The notes below the pieces were generated by a model that was given only the letters and a program-made list of their open reading frames with translations, ran no database searches and was not told the origin of the DNA. The translations under genes were made by a program, and so were the position numbers. DNA of 64,000 bases from a bacterium 1xD42-87. GTDB taxonomy: Bacteria > Bacillota > Clostridia > Lachnospirales > Lachnospiraceae. The DNA lies in NCBI GenBank assembly GCA_003611805.1, contig RAYM01000012.1, positions 150,854 through 214,853 of the forward strand. Reading direction: 5' to 3'. Of the stretch, positions 51,697 to 59,255 are shown piece after piece (the first letter of the stretch is position 1; each line of letters opens with the position of its first letter).

Positions 51697-52176
51697 ATGG
51701 GCAAAAAATCTACAAAAGAAAACAAAAATTTATATTTTCAGAGCAGAGAAACCGCCGGGCTGACAAGAGCACAGGCAAGCGAACTCATCGGCTGTATTTC
51801 TGAAAGTAAAATTGAGAAAATAGAAAACGGCACTACCTCTCCCCAGCCGGAAGATGTCGTTCTCATGGCTGAGGCATATAAAAATCCGCGTCTCTGCAAT
51901 TATTACTGCACCCATGAGTGCCGTATCGGACAGGACTACATCCCTGAAGTACAGATCAAAGGACTGCCCGAAATTGCTCTCGGCATCCTTTCATCTTTAA
52001 ACGCACTGGATAAATGCAAGGAAAGGTTAATTGAAATTACAGAGGACGGGCGGATCACGTCAGATGAATACACCGATTTCAAGAAAATTCAGGATCAGCT
52101 TGAGAAAATTTCTGTCACTGTAGAATCGTTGAAATTGTGGATCAGGGATAATGAGATTGGCGGAAAGACAGGATAA
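51697..52176 (+). CDS. XRE-family helix-turn-helix protein
   Basis: 159 aa. N-terminal HTH (RETAGLTRAQASELIGCISESKIEKIENGTTSPQPEDVVLMAEAY), then NYYCTHECRIGQD and a C-terminal coiled coil (KKIQDQLEKISVTVESLKLWI). The ATG at 51697 follows AAAGGA. It is divergent from the small membrane-protein pair, which it may regulate (inference). Similar proteins are frequent in Lachnospiraceae genomes. Confidence 0.82.
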   Translation: MGKKSTKENKNLYFQSRETAGLTRAQASELIGCISESKIEKIENGTTSPQPEDVVLMAEAYKNPRLCNYYCTHECRIGQDYIPEVQIKGLPEIALGILSSLNALDKCKERLIEITEDGRITSDEYTDFKKIQDQLEKISVTVESLKLWIRDNEIGGKTG

Positions 52177-52180
52177 AGGG

Positions 52181-52201
52181 GGGGGCTGGAACCAGTCCCC
52201 C
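52181..52201 (-). terminator. Hairpin between the convergent XRE and MerR genes
   Basis: GGGGGCTGG/CCAGTCCCC with a two-base loop. On the minus strand it is followed by CCCCTTTATCC, a weak terminator for the MerR gene. Confidence 0.45.
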
Positions 52202-52276
52202 TCCCCTGCAAAATCATCCTGTGGCATTCGTCAAATAAATGCGCCGCATCTGCAGATTGAGCAGCGCCCAATCGAC

Positions 52277-53008
52277 TCACTGCCTGCGGACATAAATCTG
52301 AATTGCCTCGTCGACAAATTCAGCGGTTCCCTCACCGCCGGCTTCATCAATGTTTTTGGTAAAATCACCGCCGCCGGAATACATCTTTCCCAATCCGCTT
52401 AATATTTTATCGGTACAGGTATACATATGCTCCGTGATAAAATCCTGTATCCTTTTCACAAGATCCTGCGCCCCGGGTGAAGCAGGGTCCGTATTCCTCA
52501 TTTCACCTGCCTCTTTGAAAAACAGCATAAAGCGGTCGGCAAGAAGCCTGTCCTCCTCCTCTGTCCTGTTCTTTGATTTCTCGGCAAACTCTTGATACTC
52601 CGGCGTATTTCCATACATCTCCCTCGCCTGCTTTGCGTATGCATCAATTTTGCTTTTATCAAAAGCTGAAAAATCCATATATTTCACTCCTAACATTTTT
52701 ATTCCAAGCGCGAAATTGATCAGGTTATCCAGATGCTCCTTCCTGAGCGTCAGCAGCTCGATCTGCTGCTCTAATGCCTTGCTCCTGTCAAAGTCGGGAC
52801 TATTCATGATTTCCCTGATATCTTTCAGAGGAAACTCCAACTCGCGAAACAGTAAAATGTGCTGAAGGCGTTCCAGATCCGCATCGTCATACAGTCTGTA
52901 TCCCGCATCGGTGTATCCCGTCGGATGCAAAAGACCGATCTTGTCATAGTATTGCAGAGTGCGTATACTCACCCCGGCAAGCTTGCTCACTTCATGTACT
53001 GTCATCAT
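52277..53008 (-). CDS. MerR-family regulator with TipAS domain
   Basis: 243 aa. N-terminal MerR winged helix (TVHEVSKLAGVSIRTLQYYDKIGLL), dimerisation coiled coil, and a C-terminal TipAS ligand domain (about 125-243). TipAS proteins bind drugs or peptides and activate their own promoters. The promoter at 53039-53069 has the 19-bp spacer and central palindrome expected for MerR control. Start is ATG 53008 (53014 also possible). Confidence 0.9.
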   Translation of the reverse strand: MMTVHEVSKLAGVSIRTLQYYDKIGLLHPTGYTDAGYRLYDDADLERLQHILLFRELEFPLKDIREIMNSPDFDRSKALEQQIELLTLRKEHLDNLINFALGIKMLGVKYMDFSAFDKSKIDAYAKQAREMYGNTPEYQEFAEKSKNRTEEEDRLLADRFMLFFKEAGEMRNTDPASPGAQDLVKRIQDFITEHMYTCTDKILSGLGKMYSGGGDFTKNIDEAGGEGTAEFVDEAIQIYVRRQ

Positions 53009-53038
53009 TGGCATGTCCTCCTCCCGCCTGGTATTATT

Positions 53039-53069
53039 AATATAAACTATTACGTTACGTAGGAGTCAA
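53039..53069 (-). promoter_or_regulatory. MerR-type autoregulated promoter
   Basis: Minus-strand TTGACT (53069-53064), 19-bp spacer, TATATT (53044-53039). The spacer holds the inverted repeat TACGT-T-ACGTA (53051-53061). A 19-bp spacer with an internal dyad is the hallmark of MerR-activated promoters. Confidence 0.75.
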
Positions 53070-53086
53070 TGCTTTTTTCATTATAT

Positions 53087-53115
53087 TTGATTAACCCCGC
53101 AATCTCTGTTATAAT
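53087..53115 (+). promoter_or_regulatory. SigA promoter for the 53123 gene
   Basis: TTGATT (53087-53092), 17 bp, TATAAT (53110-53115). Its expected start point is 53122-53123, at the ATG itself. Confidence 0.7.
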
Positions 53116-53122
53116 AACACCC

Positions 53123-53545
53123 ATGATGGCACGTAAAACATACCGAAAAAATCTATGTCTCTTTTACATACTGACCCTGCTCCTCTGGAGCTTATGCTCC
53201 GGCGCTTCTTCCGTGTCGGAGATCACGGACGCGGTCTGCGGTTTGCAGGATTGTTATGTAAACTATTCTTCCGCCATCACTTCCACTTCAAAACACTTTC
53301 CCGCTCAGAAATATCTTTCCGCGCGGAATTCCGGCACAGTGGAAACACTCTCCGCCGCAAGAAATCGCAGCGCAAGAACACTGTCACGCACCGTAAGACA
53401 GGTTACGGCACATCTTTTTTCCGACAGTCCCTCCGCCGGTCAGTACGCCCTTTCCGGGCTGTTTTTGGCACAGAAGATACCATCGCATCGTCTTTGCGGT
53501 ATCATCATCACAAATTATATTCACAGACAGGACGGTCAAAAATAA
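53123..53545 (+). CDS. Putative secreted or membrane-anchored protein, possibly leaderless
   Basis: 140 aa beginning MMARKTYRKNLCLFYILTLL: basic residues then a hydrophobic segment ending SLCSGASS, a signal peptide or N-terminal anchor. The remainder is Ser/Arg/Ala-rich with no recognised domain. There is no ribosome site; the promoter places the mRNA start at or next to the ATG. It is divergent from the TipAS regulator. Confidence 0.5.
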   Translation: MMARKTYRKNLCLFYILTLLLWSLCSGASSVSEITDAVCGLQDCYVNYSSAITSTSKHFPAQKYLSARNSGTVETLSAARNRSARTLSRTVRQVTAHLFSDSPSAGQYALSGLFLAQKIPSHRLCGIIITNYIHRQDGQK

Positions 53546-53712
53546 TACTCTTTTTTCACACGTTTCACCCTTGATATAGCACACAAAAACAATATCTATA
53601 CAGGCACGGAATCCAAAATCGCGCCGCTTTTTTTGTTGTGCGGTTTTTTCGAATTTCGGACCATAGCAAATAAAATATGTGTAAAATTGTGAAAAAAGGA
53701 GATTAAATAGAT

Positions 53713-53856
53713 ATGAATATTGGGGTTTTGATACTAATTATAGTCGGCGGCGCCGCAGGAGGGCTTTCCACGTTTTATCTTCTCGTTTCTCTCTTCGGCA
53801 CGCTCGGTTTTAAGATTTTCAGAAAAGTAAAATACGGCACATCTCTCTTCAATTAG
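53713..53856 (+). CDS. 47-aa single-helix membrane peptide
   Basis: ATG at 53713 behind AAGGAG (11 bases). Reads MNIGVLILIIVGGAAGGLST, hydrophobic to about residue 31, then a basic tail FKIFRKVKYGTSLF. Followed by a strong hairpin (53876-53914). No family recognised; the layout (hydrophobic helix plus basic C-terminus) occurs in regulatory and toxic small membrane proteins. Confidence 0.6.
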   Translation: MNIGVLILIIVGGAAGGLSTFYLLVSLFGTLGFKIFRKVKYGTSLFN

Positions 53857-53875
53857 AGTGATCTGCAGATAACGT

Positions 53876-53917
53876 ATACCCCATAAATAGCTGCATATAC
53901 TATTTATGGGGTATTTT
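53876..53917 (+). terminator. 15-bp perfect hairpin before the DUF6512 gene
   Basis: ATACCCCATAAATAG/CTATTTATGGGGTAT (53876-53890, 53900-53914), 9-base loop, then TTTCTATG. It would terminate the 47-aa unit only weakly, and its 3' arm contains the only Shine-Dalgarno-like bases (GGGGT) of the next gene. Confidence 0.65.
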
Positions 53918-53919
53918 CT

Positions 53920-54468
53920 ATGAAACATTTAAGACACTGTACAATCATCGGTATCATTTTTGTTATGTTGACAGGAACGCTGTCACACTTTCTTTATGAC
54001 TGGTCCGGGCAAAATCCTGTTGTCGGTCTTTTCACGCCCGTCAACGAATCCATCTGGGAACATATGAAATTACTGTTCTTTCCCATGCTGCTTTATTCCC
54101 TCATCATGATTTTGAAATACAGGAGGCAATACCCCCATATCGCTTCCGCGCTGTTCTTCGGCTTAATAGCGGGCACGATTCTCATCCCGGCTTTTTACTA
54201 TGCCTACACGTCCGTCCTCGGCACAAATTATCTTTTTTGGGATATCGGTATCTTTATCCTAGGCATTGTCATCAGTTTCTGGCTGGCTTATAGGCTCACG
54301 CTGTCACACAGGCCGGAAGGCGCTACCCTTGTTTTAGGACTCGCCGTCGGTGTTCTTCTGCTCTGTTTTCTGTGGTTTTCCTATCATGCGCCGCATACGG
54401 TCATTTTTCAGGACCCTACAGTAGATAGCTGTTTTCCCGATTGGCAATCTGAAAACCAATTAATTTAA
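53920..54468 (+). CDS. DUF6512-like integral membrane protein
   Basis: 182 aa, five or six membrane helices. The N-terminus is IIGIIFVMLTGTLSHFLYDW, followed by GQNPVVGLFTPVNESIWEHMKLLFFPML, a pattern I associate with DUF6512. Function unknown. The start ATG lies 5 bases after a 15-bp hairpin. Confidence 0.75.
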   Translation: MKHLRHCTIIGIIFVMLTGTLSHFLYDWSGQNPVVGLFTPVNESIWEHMKLLFFPMLLYSLIMILKYRRQYPHIASALFFGLIAGTILIPAFYYAYTSVLGTNYLFWDIGIFILGIVISFWLAYRLTLSHRPEGATLVLGLAVGVLLLCFLWFSYHAPHTVIFQDPTVDSCFPDWQSENQLI

Positions 54469-54480
54469 CTTTTCCGTGTT

Positions 54481-55224
54481 TTACATAAAATACCTACATT
54501 TCGCCAGATAAAATTGCTGTTCCTTTTCAAATAATTCTACCAGCTTATCCAAAGACTTCTCTTCTCTGTACACTTTCAATGCATACAGATATTCATTCCT
54601 GTTTGCATCCTCGATCACCACTGGCAAAATTCCATTCTTTAAACACTCCCTGAAAAGAAGCATTCTGCCTGTCCTGCCGTTTCCATCTTGAAATGGATGA
54701 ATGCACTCATATCTTGCATGGAACTCAGCTAAAACGGAGAGATTCCCTTCCTGATTATGATACCACTCCAACAATACATCCATTTCCTGTGCAACATCTT
54801 CCGGGCTTACCGTCTGATACATGCCAATCATATTGGGGCGTTTTTTATAATCACCGATTGCATACCCGTTGGCACGGTCCTCAAATACGCCGGATTTCAA
54901 TTCATATTGAAACTGCTTAAGCAATTCCTGCGTTAACGGCTCCGTCAATGTGTCCAGCATCCGATTGAACATGAGAAAATGCCCGTTCATCTCCTCGATG
55001 TCCTTTGCCCTGTAATAATCGTCAGATTTCGGCAATGTCCCGTGATCAAATAAAGATGCGGTTTGCTCCTCCGTCAGCGTGCTTCCCTCTATCTTATTTG
55101 AGTTGTAAGCAAGCAGCCGCTGGGTAAAAGCATAGACGCCGGATCTGTCAAACTTTTCCTTTTCTATTTGAAATCTGTTTAACAGAAATTCCACAAATTC
55201 TTTATCCTTATTTTCCACACACAT
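54481..55224 (-). CDS. Fic family protein
   Basis: 247 aa. Fic motif HPFQDGNGRTGR gives the complete AMP-transferase active site. An N-terminal inhibitory motif S-N-K-I-E-G ([ST]xxxE[GN]) at about residue 44 marks class II Fic, which is auto-inhibited. Such proteins AMPylate target proteins; the target is not known. No separate antitoxin is needed or seen. ATG at 55224. Confidence 0.92.
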   Translation of the reverse strand: MCVENKDKEFVEFLLNRFQIEKEKFDRSGVYAFTQRLLAYNSNKIEGSTLTEEQTASLFDHGTLPKSDDYYRAKDIEEMNGHFLMFNRMLDTLTEPLTQELLKQFQYELKSGVFEDRANGYAIGDYKKRPNMIGMYQTVSPEDVAQEMDVLLEWYHNQEGNLSVLAEFHARYECIHPFQDGNGRTGRMLLFRECLKNGILPVVIEDANRNEYLYALKVYREEKSLDKLVELFEKEQQFYLAKCRYFM

Positions 55225-55321
55225 CACCCTGCACTTTCATTGCAAATCGAGTAGGGAAGCTTCCTCTTTCCCGTCCCGCCGCGCCATTATACAATATTGC
55301 CTTTGCAGGCGTGTGTATTTA

Positions 55322-55352
55322 AAAAATAAGACATTAGTATGATCTAATGTCT
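55322..55352 (-). terminator. Terminator after tRNA-Leu
   Basis: AGACATTAG/CTAATGTCT (55329-55337, 55344-55352), followed on the minus strand by TATTTTTT. Confidence 0.85.
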
Positions 55353-55367
55353 CATTCCAAATATTAC

Positions 55368-55450
55368 TGCTGGTGGTGGGACTTGAACCCACACGTGGTT
55401 GCCCACAACAGATTTTGAGTCTGCCTCGTCTGCCATTCCGACACACCAGC
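55368..55450 (-). tRNA. tRNA-Leu (CAA)
   Basis: 83 nt. Acceptor GCTGGTG/CACCAGC, anticodon loop CTCAAAA with anticodon CAA (at 55417-55415), a class II long variable arm (GTGGGCAACCACG), and T arm GTGGGTTCAAGTCCCAC. The 3' CCA is not encoded. A TATAAT box at about 55456-55461 lies just upstream. Confidence 0.95.
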
Positions 55451-55547
55451 TCTCATTATACCCGGCTGCAACGACCGCCTGCATGAATCACTATCTGCAA
55501 CCAAGCTATATCTTACCATACTGACGGGCTGTTGGCAAGATTTATTC

Positions 55548-55577
55548 GCAGAAATTCACGAAGCCTACCGTTTCTGC
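55548..55577 (-). terminator. Possible lysA terminator
   Basis: GCAGAAA/TTTCTGC (55548-55554, 55571-55577), followed on the minus strand by GAATAAATCTT. Weak. The rest of 55451-55648 shows no other feature. Confidence 0.35.
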
Positions 55578-55648
55578 AAGAATTTTTCAATCTGCACGTT
55601 CTGTTTTTTTATTTTTTCGCGCTTATTTCTTCTTCGGCAGTTCCCGTT

Positions 55649-56920
55649 CTACACTCCCAGCTTCCCATACACCTCAAACCCATCAAACGTCGCGAAATAA
55701 TCCTTCGGCGTCTCCGCCCTCCTGATAAGCTGCACGCTGCCGTCCTCCTTCAGCAAAAGTTCTGCCGACTTCAACTTCCCGTTATAGTTATAACCCATAG
55801 CATAACCGTGCGCGCCCGTATCGTGGATCACCAGATAATCCCCTTTCTCGATCTCCGGGAGCATCCGGTCAATGGCAAATTTGTCATTATTCTCGCAAAG
55901 CGATCCCGCCACGTCATACATGTGGTCGCAGGGCGCATTCTCCTTGCCAAGCACCGTGATATGATGGTATGCGCCGTACATGGCGGGACGCATCAGATTC
56001 ACCGCGCAGGCATCCACACCGATATACTCCTTGTGGGTGTGTTTCTCGTGAATCGCCTGTGTCACGAGTGCACCGTAAGGGCCTGTCATAAAGCGCCCCA
56101 TCTCCGTATAAATCGCCGTGTCCCCCATACCCGCGGGCACAAGCACCTCATCAAAAACCTTGTGCACGCCTTCGCCGATCACCCGGATATCATTGGCTTC
56201 CTGATCGGGCTGGTAAGCAATGCCCACGCCGCCGGAAAGGTTGATAAAATCTATCTGCACACCCACCTTCTCCTTGATCTGTACCGCCAGTTCAAAGAGC
56301 TGCTTCGCAAGCTGGGGATAATACTCGTTGGTCACCGTATTGCTGGCAAGGAACGCGTGGAGCCCGAAACGCCTCACCCCTTTATCCTTCAAAATGCGGT
56401 ATCCCTCAAAAAGCTGCTCCGGCGTAAAGCCGTACTTGGAATCGCCTGGATTGTCCATAATACCGTTGCTCATCTGGAACACGCCGCCCGGATTGTAACG
56501 GCAGCTCATGGTCTCGGGCAGTTTCCCCAGAATGCTTTCCACAAAGTCGATATGCGTGATGTCGTCCAGATTGATGATGCCGCCCACCTTCGCGCAGTAT
56601 TCATACTCCTGTGCCGGGGTATCGTTGGAGGAAAACATGATATCCTCCCCGTTAATTCCCAGAGCGTTGCTCAGCATCAGCTCCGTCAGCGAGGAGCAGT
56701 CGCAGCCAGCGCCGTACTCATGCATGATCTGGATCAGGAACGGATTCGGACACGCCTTCACCGCAAAATACTCCTTAAATCTCTTATTCCACGCAAAAGC
56801 CTCCTGCACGGCTTTCGCGTTCTCCCGGATGCCTTTCTCGTCATAGATATGGAAAGGCGTGGGGTATGTCTTCACAATCTCTTCTATCTGTTCCTTCGTC
56901 ACAAAAGGTAATTTACTCAT
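55649..56920 (-). CDS. lysA: Diaminopimelate decarboxylase
   Basis: PLP fold-type III decarboxylase making L-lysine from meso-diaminopimelate. 423 aa: PLP lysine in YFAVKACPNP, CDCSSLTELMLS, INLSGGVGIAY, TEMGRFMTGPYG, DVAGSLCEN. The ATG at 56920 follows GGAGGAG and overlaps the ung stop by 8 bases. Confidence 0.92.
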   Translation of the reverse strand: MSKLPFVTKEQIEEIVKTYPTPFHIYDEKGIRENAKAVQEAFAWNKRFKEYFAVKACPNPFLIQIMHEYGAGCDCSSLTELMLSNALGINGEDIMFSSNDTPAQEYEYCAKVGGIINLDDITHIDFVESILGKLPETMSCRYNPGGVFQMSNGIMDNPGDSKYGFTPEQLFEGYRILKDKGVRRFGLHAFLASNTVTNEYYPQLAKQLFELAVQIKEKVGVQIDFINLSGGVGIAYQPDQEANDIRVIGEGVHKVFDEVLVPAGMGDTAIYTEMGRFMTGPYGALVTQAIHEKHTHKEYIGVDACAVNLMRPAMYGAYHHITVLGKENAPCDHMYDVAGSLCENNDKFAIDRMLPEIEKGDYLVIHDTGAHGYAMGYNYNGKLKSAELLLKEDGSVQLIRRAETPKDYFATFDGFEVYGKLGV

Positions 56921-57614
56921 GTCTGTTTTCTCCTCCCGCAATGTTCTCAATCTGCCAGTCAATCGGCTCTACGCCGTTTTTCTCTAAAAAGGCGTTGCAC
57001 TGGCTGAAATGCCTGCACCCGAAAAACCCTCTATATGCCGACAATGGACTCGGATGCGGCGCTTTTAAGATCAGATGTTTCGGATTCGTGAGCATCGAAA
57101 TCTTGCTCTGCGCAGGGCGTCCCCAGAGCAGATACACAATCGGTCTGTCCTGCTCGTTCACCGCCCGGATCACCGCGTCCGTGAACTCCTCCCAGCCCTT
57201 TCCCTGATGGGAATTTGCCTGATGCGCCCGCACGGTGAGCACCGTGTTCAGGAGAAGCACGCCCTGATCCGCCCACTTCTGCAGATACCCGTTGTCGGGT
57301 ATGTAACAGCCCAGATCGTCCCGCAGCTCCTGATAGATATTCTGCAGGGACGGCGGTATCTCCTTCTGGTCCGGCAGTACCGAAAAGCTCATACCGTGCG
57401 CCTGATGCTCATTGTGGTACGGGTCCTGCCCCAGAAGCAGCACCTTCACTTTACCCAAAGGTGTAAAATGAAAGGCATTAAAAATATCGTCCGCTGGCGG
57501 ATACACCACCTGTTTACTGTACTCCTCTTTCACAAACATGTAAAGATTTTTGTAATAGGGTTTCTGAAATTCGCTGTCCAGAGCCTGCGCCCAGTCATTT
57601 GCCAGCATCGCCAT
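56913..57614 (-). CDS. ung: Uracil-DNA glycosylase (family 1)
   Basis: Removes uracil from DNA. 233 aa: GQDPYHNEHQAHG (water-activating Asp), LLLNTVLTVRA, and HPSPLSAYRGFFG (catalytic His). The ATG at 57614 follows GAGGAG; the frame upstream of it is not family-like. The 57615-57875 gap holds a small hairpin near the hisF end and no clear promoter. Confidence 0.96.
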   Translation of the reverse strand: MAMLANDWAQALDSEFQKPYYKNLYMFVKEEYSKQVVYPPADDIFNAFHFTPLGKVKVLLLGQDPYHNEHQAHGMSFSVLPDQKEIPPSLQNIYQELRDDLGCYIPDNGYLQKWADQGVLLLNTVLTVRAHQANSHQGKGWEEFTDAVIRAVNEQDRPIVYLLWGRPAQSKISMLTNPKHLILKAPHPSPLSAYRGFFGCRHFSQCNAFLEKNGVEPIDWQIENIAGGENRHE

Positions 57615-57875
57615 AGTATATTCTCCTCTTCTCTTTCGTATAATTATGCATTTCTGTGCAATCAGGCAGAAAAGATTTCTTCCTCTGCCCGCACGCCGGA
57701 CATCCGCCAGCTTGCTGACATATTTCATTTGGACGCCCTTGTCATAAAAGAGAGCATAGAACCACTCCTGTCCTGTTCCTATGCCCCCTTGCACACCCGA
57801 ATCCACAATATGTCCAATATCCTCAGATTTATACGTCTATGCGGAGAATGCCGCATTTCCGGCTTTCTCTGTTCC

Positions 57876-58637
57876 CTATAATCTCACAGAAATTCCTTTT
57901 CCCCGTAGATATTTCTTTAAATCCCTGATCTCCATCTCCTTGAAATGAAAGAGCGATGCCGCCAGCGCCGCCTCCGCCTTTCCTTCCGTGAAAGCCTCGT
58001 AAAAATGCTCCATCGTTCCCGCGCCGCCGGAAGCGATCACCGGGATTGACACATTTTCCGCAACGGTCCTCGTCAGTTCCAGGTCATATCCTGCCTTGGT
58101 ACCGTCCCCGTCCATGCTGGTCAGCAGAATCTCCCCCGCGCCCAGCTTTTCCGCTTTCATAGCCCACTCCACGGCATCGATCCCCATATCTACACGACCG
58201 CCATTTTTGTAGATGGTAAACCCTTGCCCGTCGGCGCGCCTTTTTGCGTCAATCGCCACCACCACGCATTGACTGCCGAATTTATCCGCCGCCTCGCTGA
58301 TCAGATTGGGATTCATAATCGCCGCCGAATTGACAGAAACCTTATCCGCGCCCTCCCGCAGAATCGCCTTAAAGTCCTCCACCGTGCGGATGCCGCCGCC
58401 CACCGTAAAGGGGATAAACACCTTCTCGGCAACCTTTCTCACCATCTCCACAGCCGTGTCTCTCGCGTCGGACGAAGCCGTGATATCCAGAAAAACCAGC
58501 TCATCCGCTCCCGACTTATCATAAGCCGCGCCAACCTCAGCCGGATCGCCCGCATCTTTAAAATTAATGAAATTAACGCCTTTAACCACCCTGCCGTTTT
58601 TCACATCCAGGCAGGGAATAATCCGCTTTGTGTGCAT
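57876..58637 (-). CDS. hisF: Imidazole glycerol phosphate synthase subunit HisF
   Basis: Cyclase subunit making IGP and AICAR in histidine synthesis. 253 aa TIM barrel: [19 protein letters not shown] (catalytic Asp), [21 protein letters not shown] (second Asp nearby), [25 protein letters not shown]. It follows hisH by 12 bases. The remaining his genes are not in the window. Confidence 0.96.
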   Translation of the reverse strand: MHTKRIIPCLDVKNGRVVKGVNFINFKDAGDPAEVGAAYDKSGADELVFLDITASSDARDTAVEMVRKVAEKVFIPFTVGGGIRTVEDFKAILREGADKVSVNSAAIMNPNLISEAADKFGSQCVVVAIDAKRRADGQGFTIYKNGGRVDMGIDAVEWAMKAEKLGAGEILLTSMDGDGTKAGYDLELTRTVAENVSIPVIASGGAGTMEHFYEAFTEGKAEAALAASLFHFKEMEIRDLKKYLRGKGISVRL

Positions 58638-58649
58638 CACCGCTCCGTT

Positions 58650-59255
58650 CTATATTTCCAAAAAGTTCTGTAATATCCTAAGCCCTGTCTCTGAGCTTTT
58701 CTCCGGATGAAACTGACAGGCAAAAACGTTGTCCCGCTCCACCGAAGCGTGAATCAGCGTTCCATACTCCGTGGCTGCCTTCACAATCTGCGGCTCATCC
58801 GCCTGCAGATAATAGGAATGCACGAAGTACACATAAGCGCCCTCCGCAATTCCCTGAAACAGCCTTCCCGGATTCGGAAACGTCAGGGAGTTCCATCCGA
58901 CATGAGGTATTTTCAGTCCTTTCCCATCAGGGATACGCACGATCCTGCCAGACAACAATCCAAGCCCTTCCACGCCGGGTGCTTCCTCGCTGCTCTCGAA
59001 CATTAACTGCAATCCAAGACATATCCCCAAAAACGGAATTTTCTTTTCGACCGCCTCCCTGATCACCGAGACCAGCCCGTACCCGTGCAGCTTTTCCATG
59101 GCGTCGCCAAACGCGCCCACGCCGGGCAGGATCACATGATCCGCCGAGAGAATTACTTCCCTGTCCCTTGTCAGCACAGCCTCATGTCCGAGCAGTGCAA
59201 CGGCTTTTTCCACGCTCTTGATATTCCCGGCGTCATAGTCGATAATCGCTACCAT
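58650..59255 (-). CDS. hisH: Imidazole glycerol phosphate synthase subunit HisH
   Basis: Glutamine amidotransferase subunit feeding ammonia to HisF. 201 aa: nucleophile Cys in GICLGLQLMF, HVGWNSL, FVHSYY, and the His/Glu pair in ACQFHPEKSS. Its ATG shares one base with the stop of the upstream repeat protein (TAATG), so it is translationally coupled to a gene with no histidine role. Confidence 0.96.
   Translation of the reverse strand: MVAIIDYDAGNIKSVEKAVALLGHEAVLTRDREVILSADHVILPGVGAFGDAMEKLHGYGLVSVIREAVEKKIPFLGICLGLQLMFESSEEAPGVEGLGLLSGRIVRIPDGKGLKIPHVGWNSLTFPNPGRLFQGIAEGAYVYFVHSYYLQADEPQIVKAATEYGTLIHASVERDNVFACQFHPEKSSETGLRILQNFLEI

Noticed and set aside
53155..53574. 139-codon plus-strand ORF overlapping the 53123 gene
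   Set aside because: Arg/Phe-rich shadow frame; the other frame has a signal peptide and is placed at the promoter.
55237..55446. 69-codon ORF overlapping tRNA-Leu
   Set aside because: It is a chance frame through the tRNA gene and its terminator.
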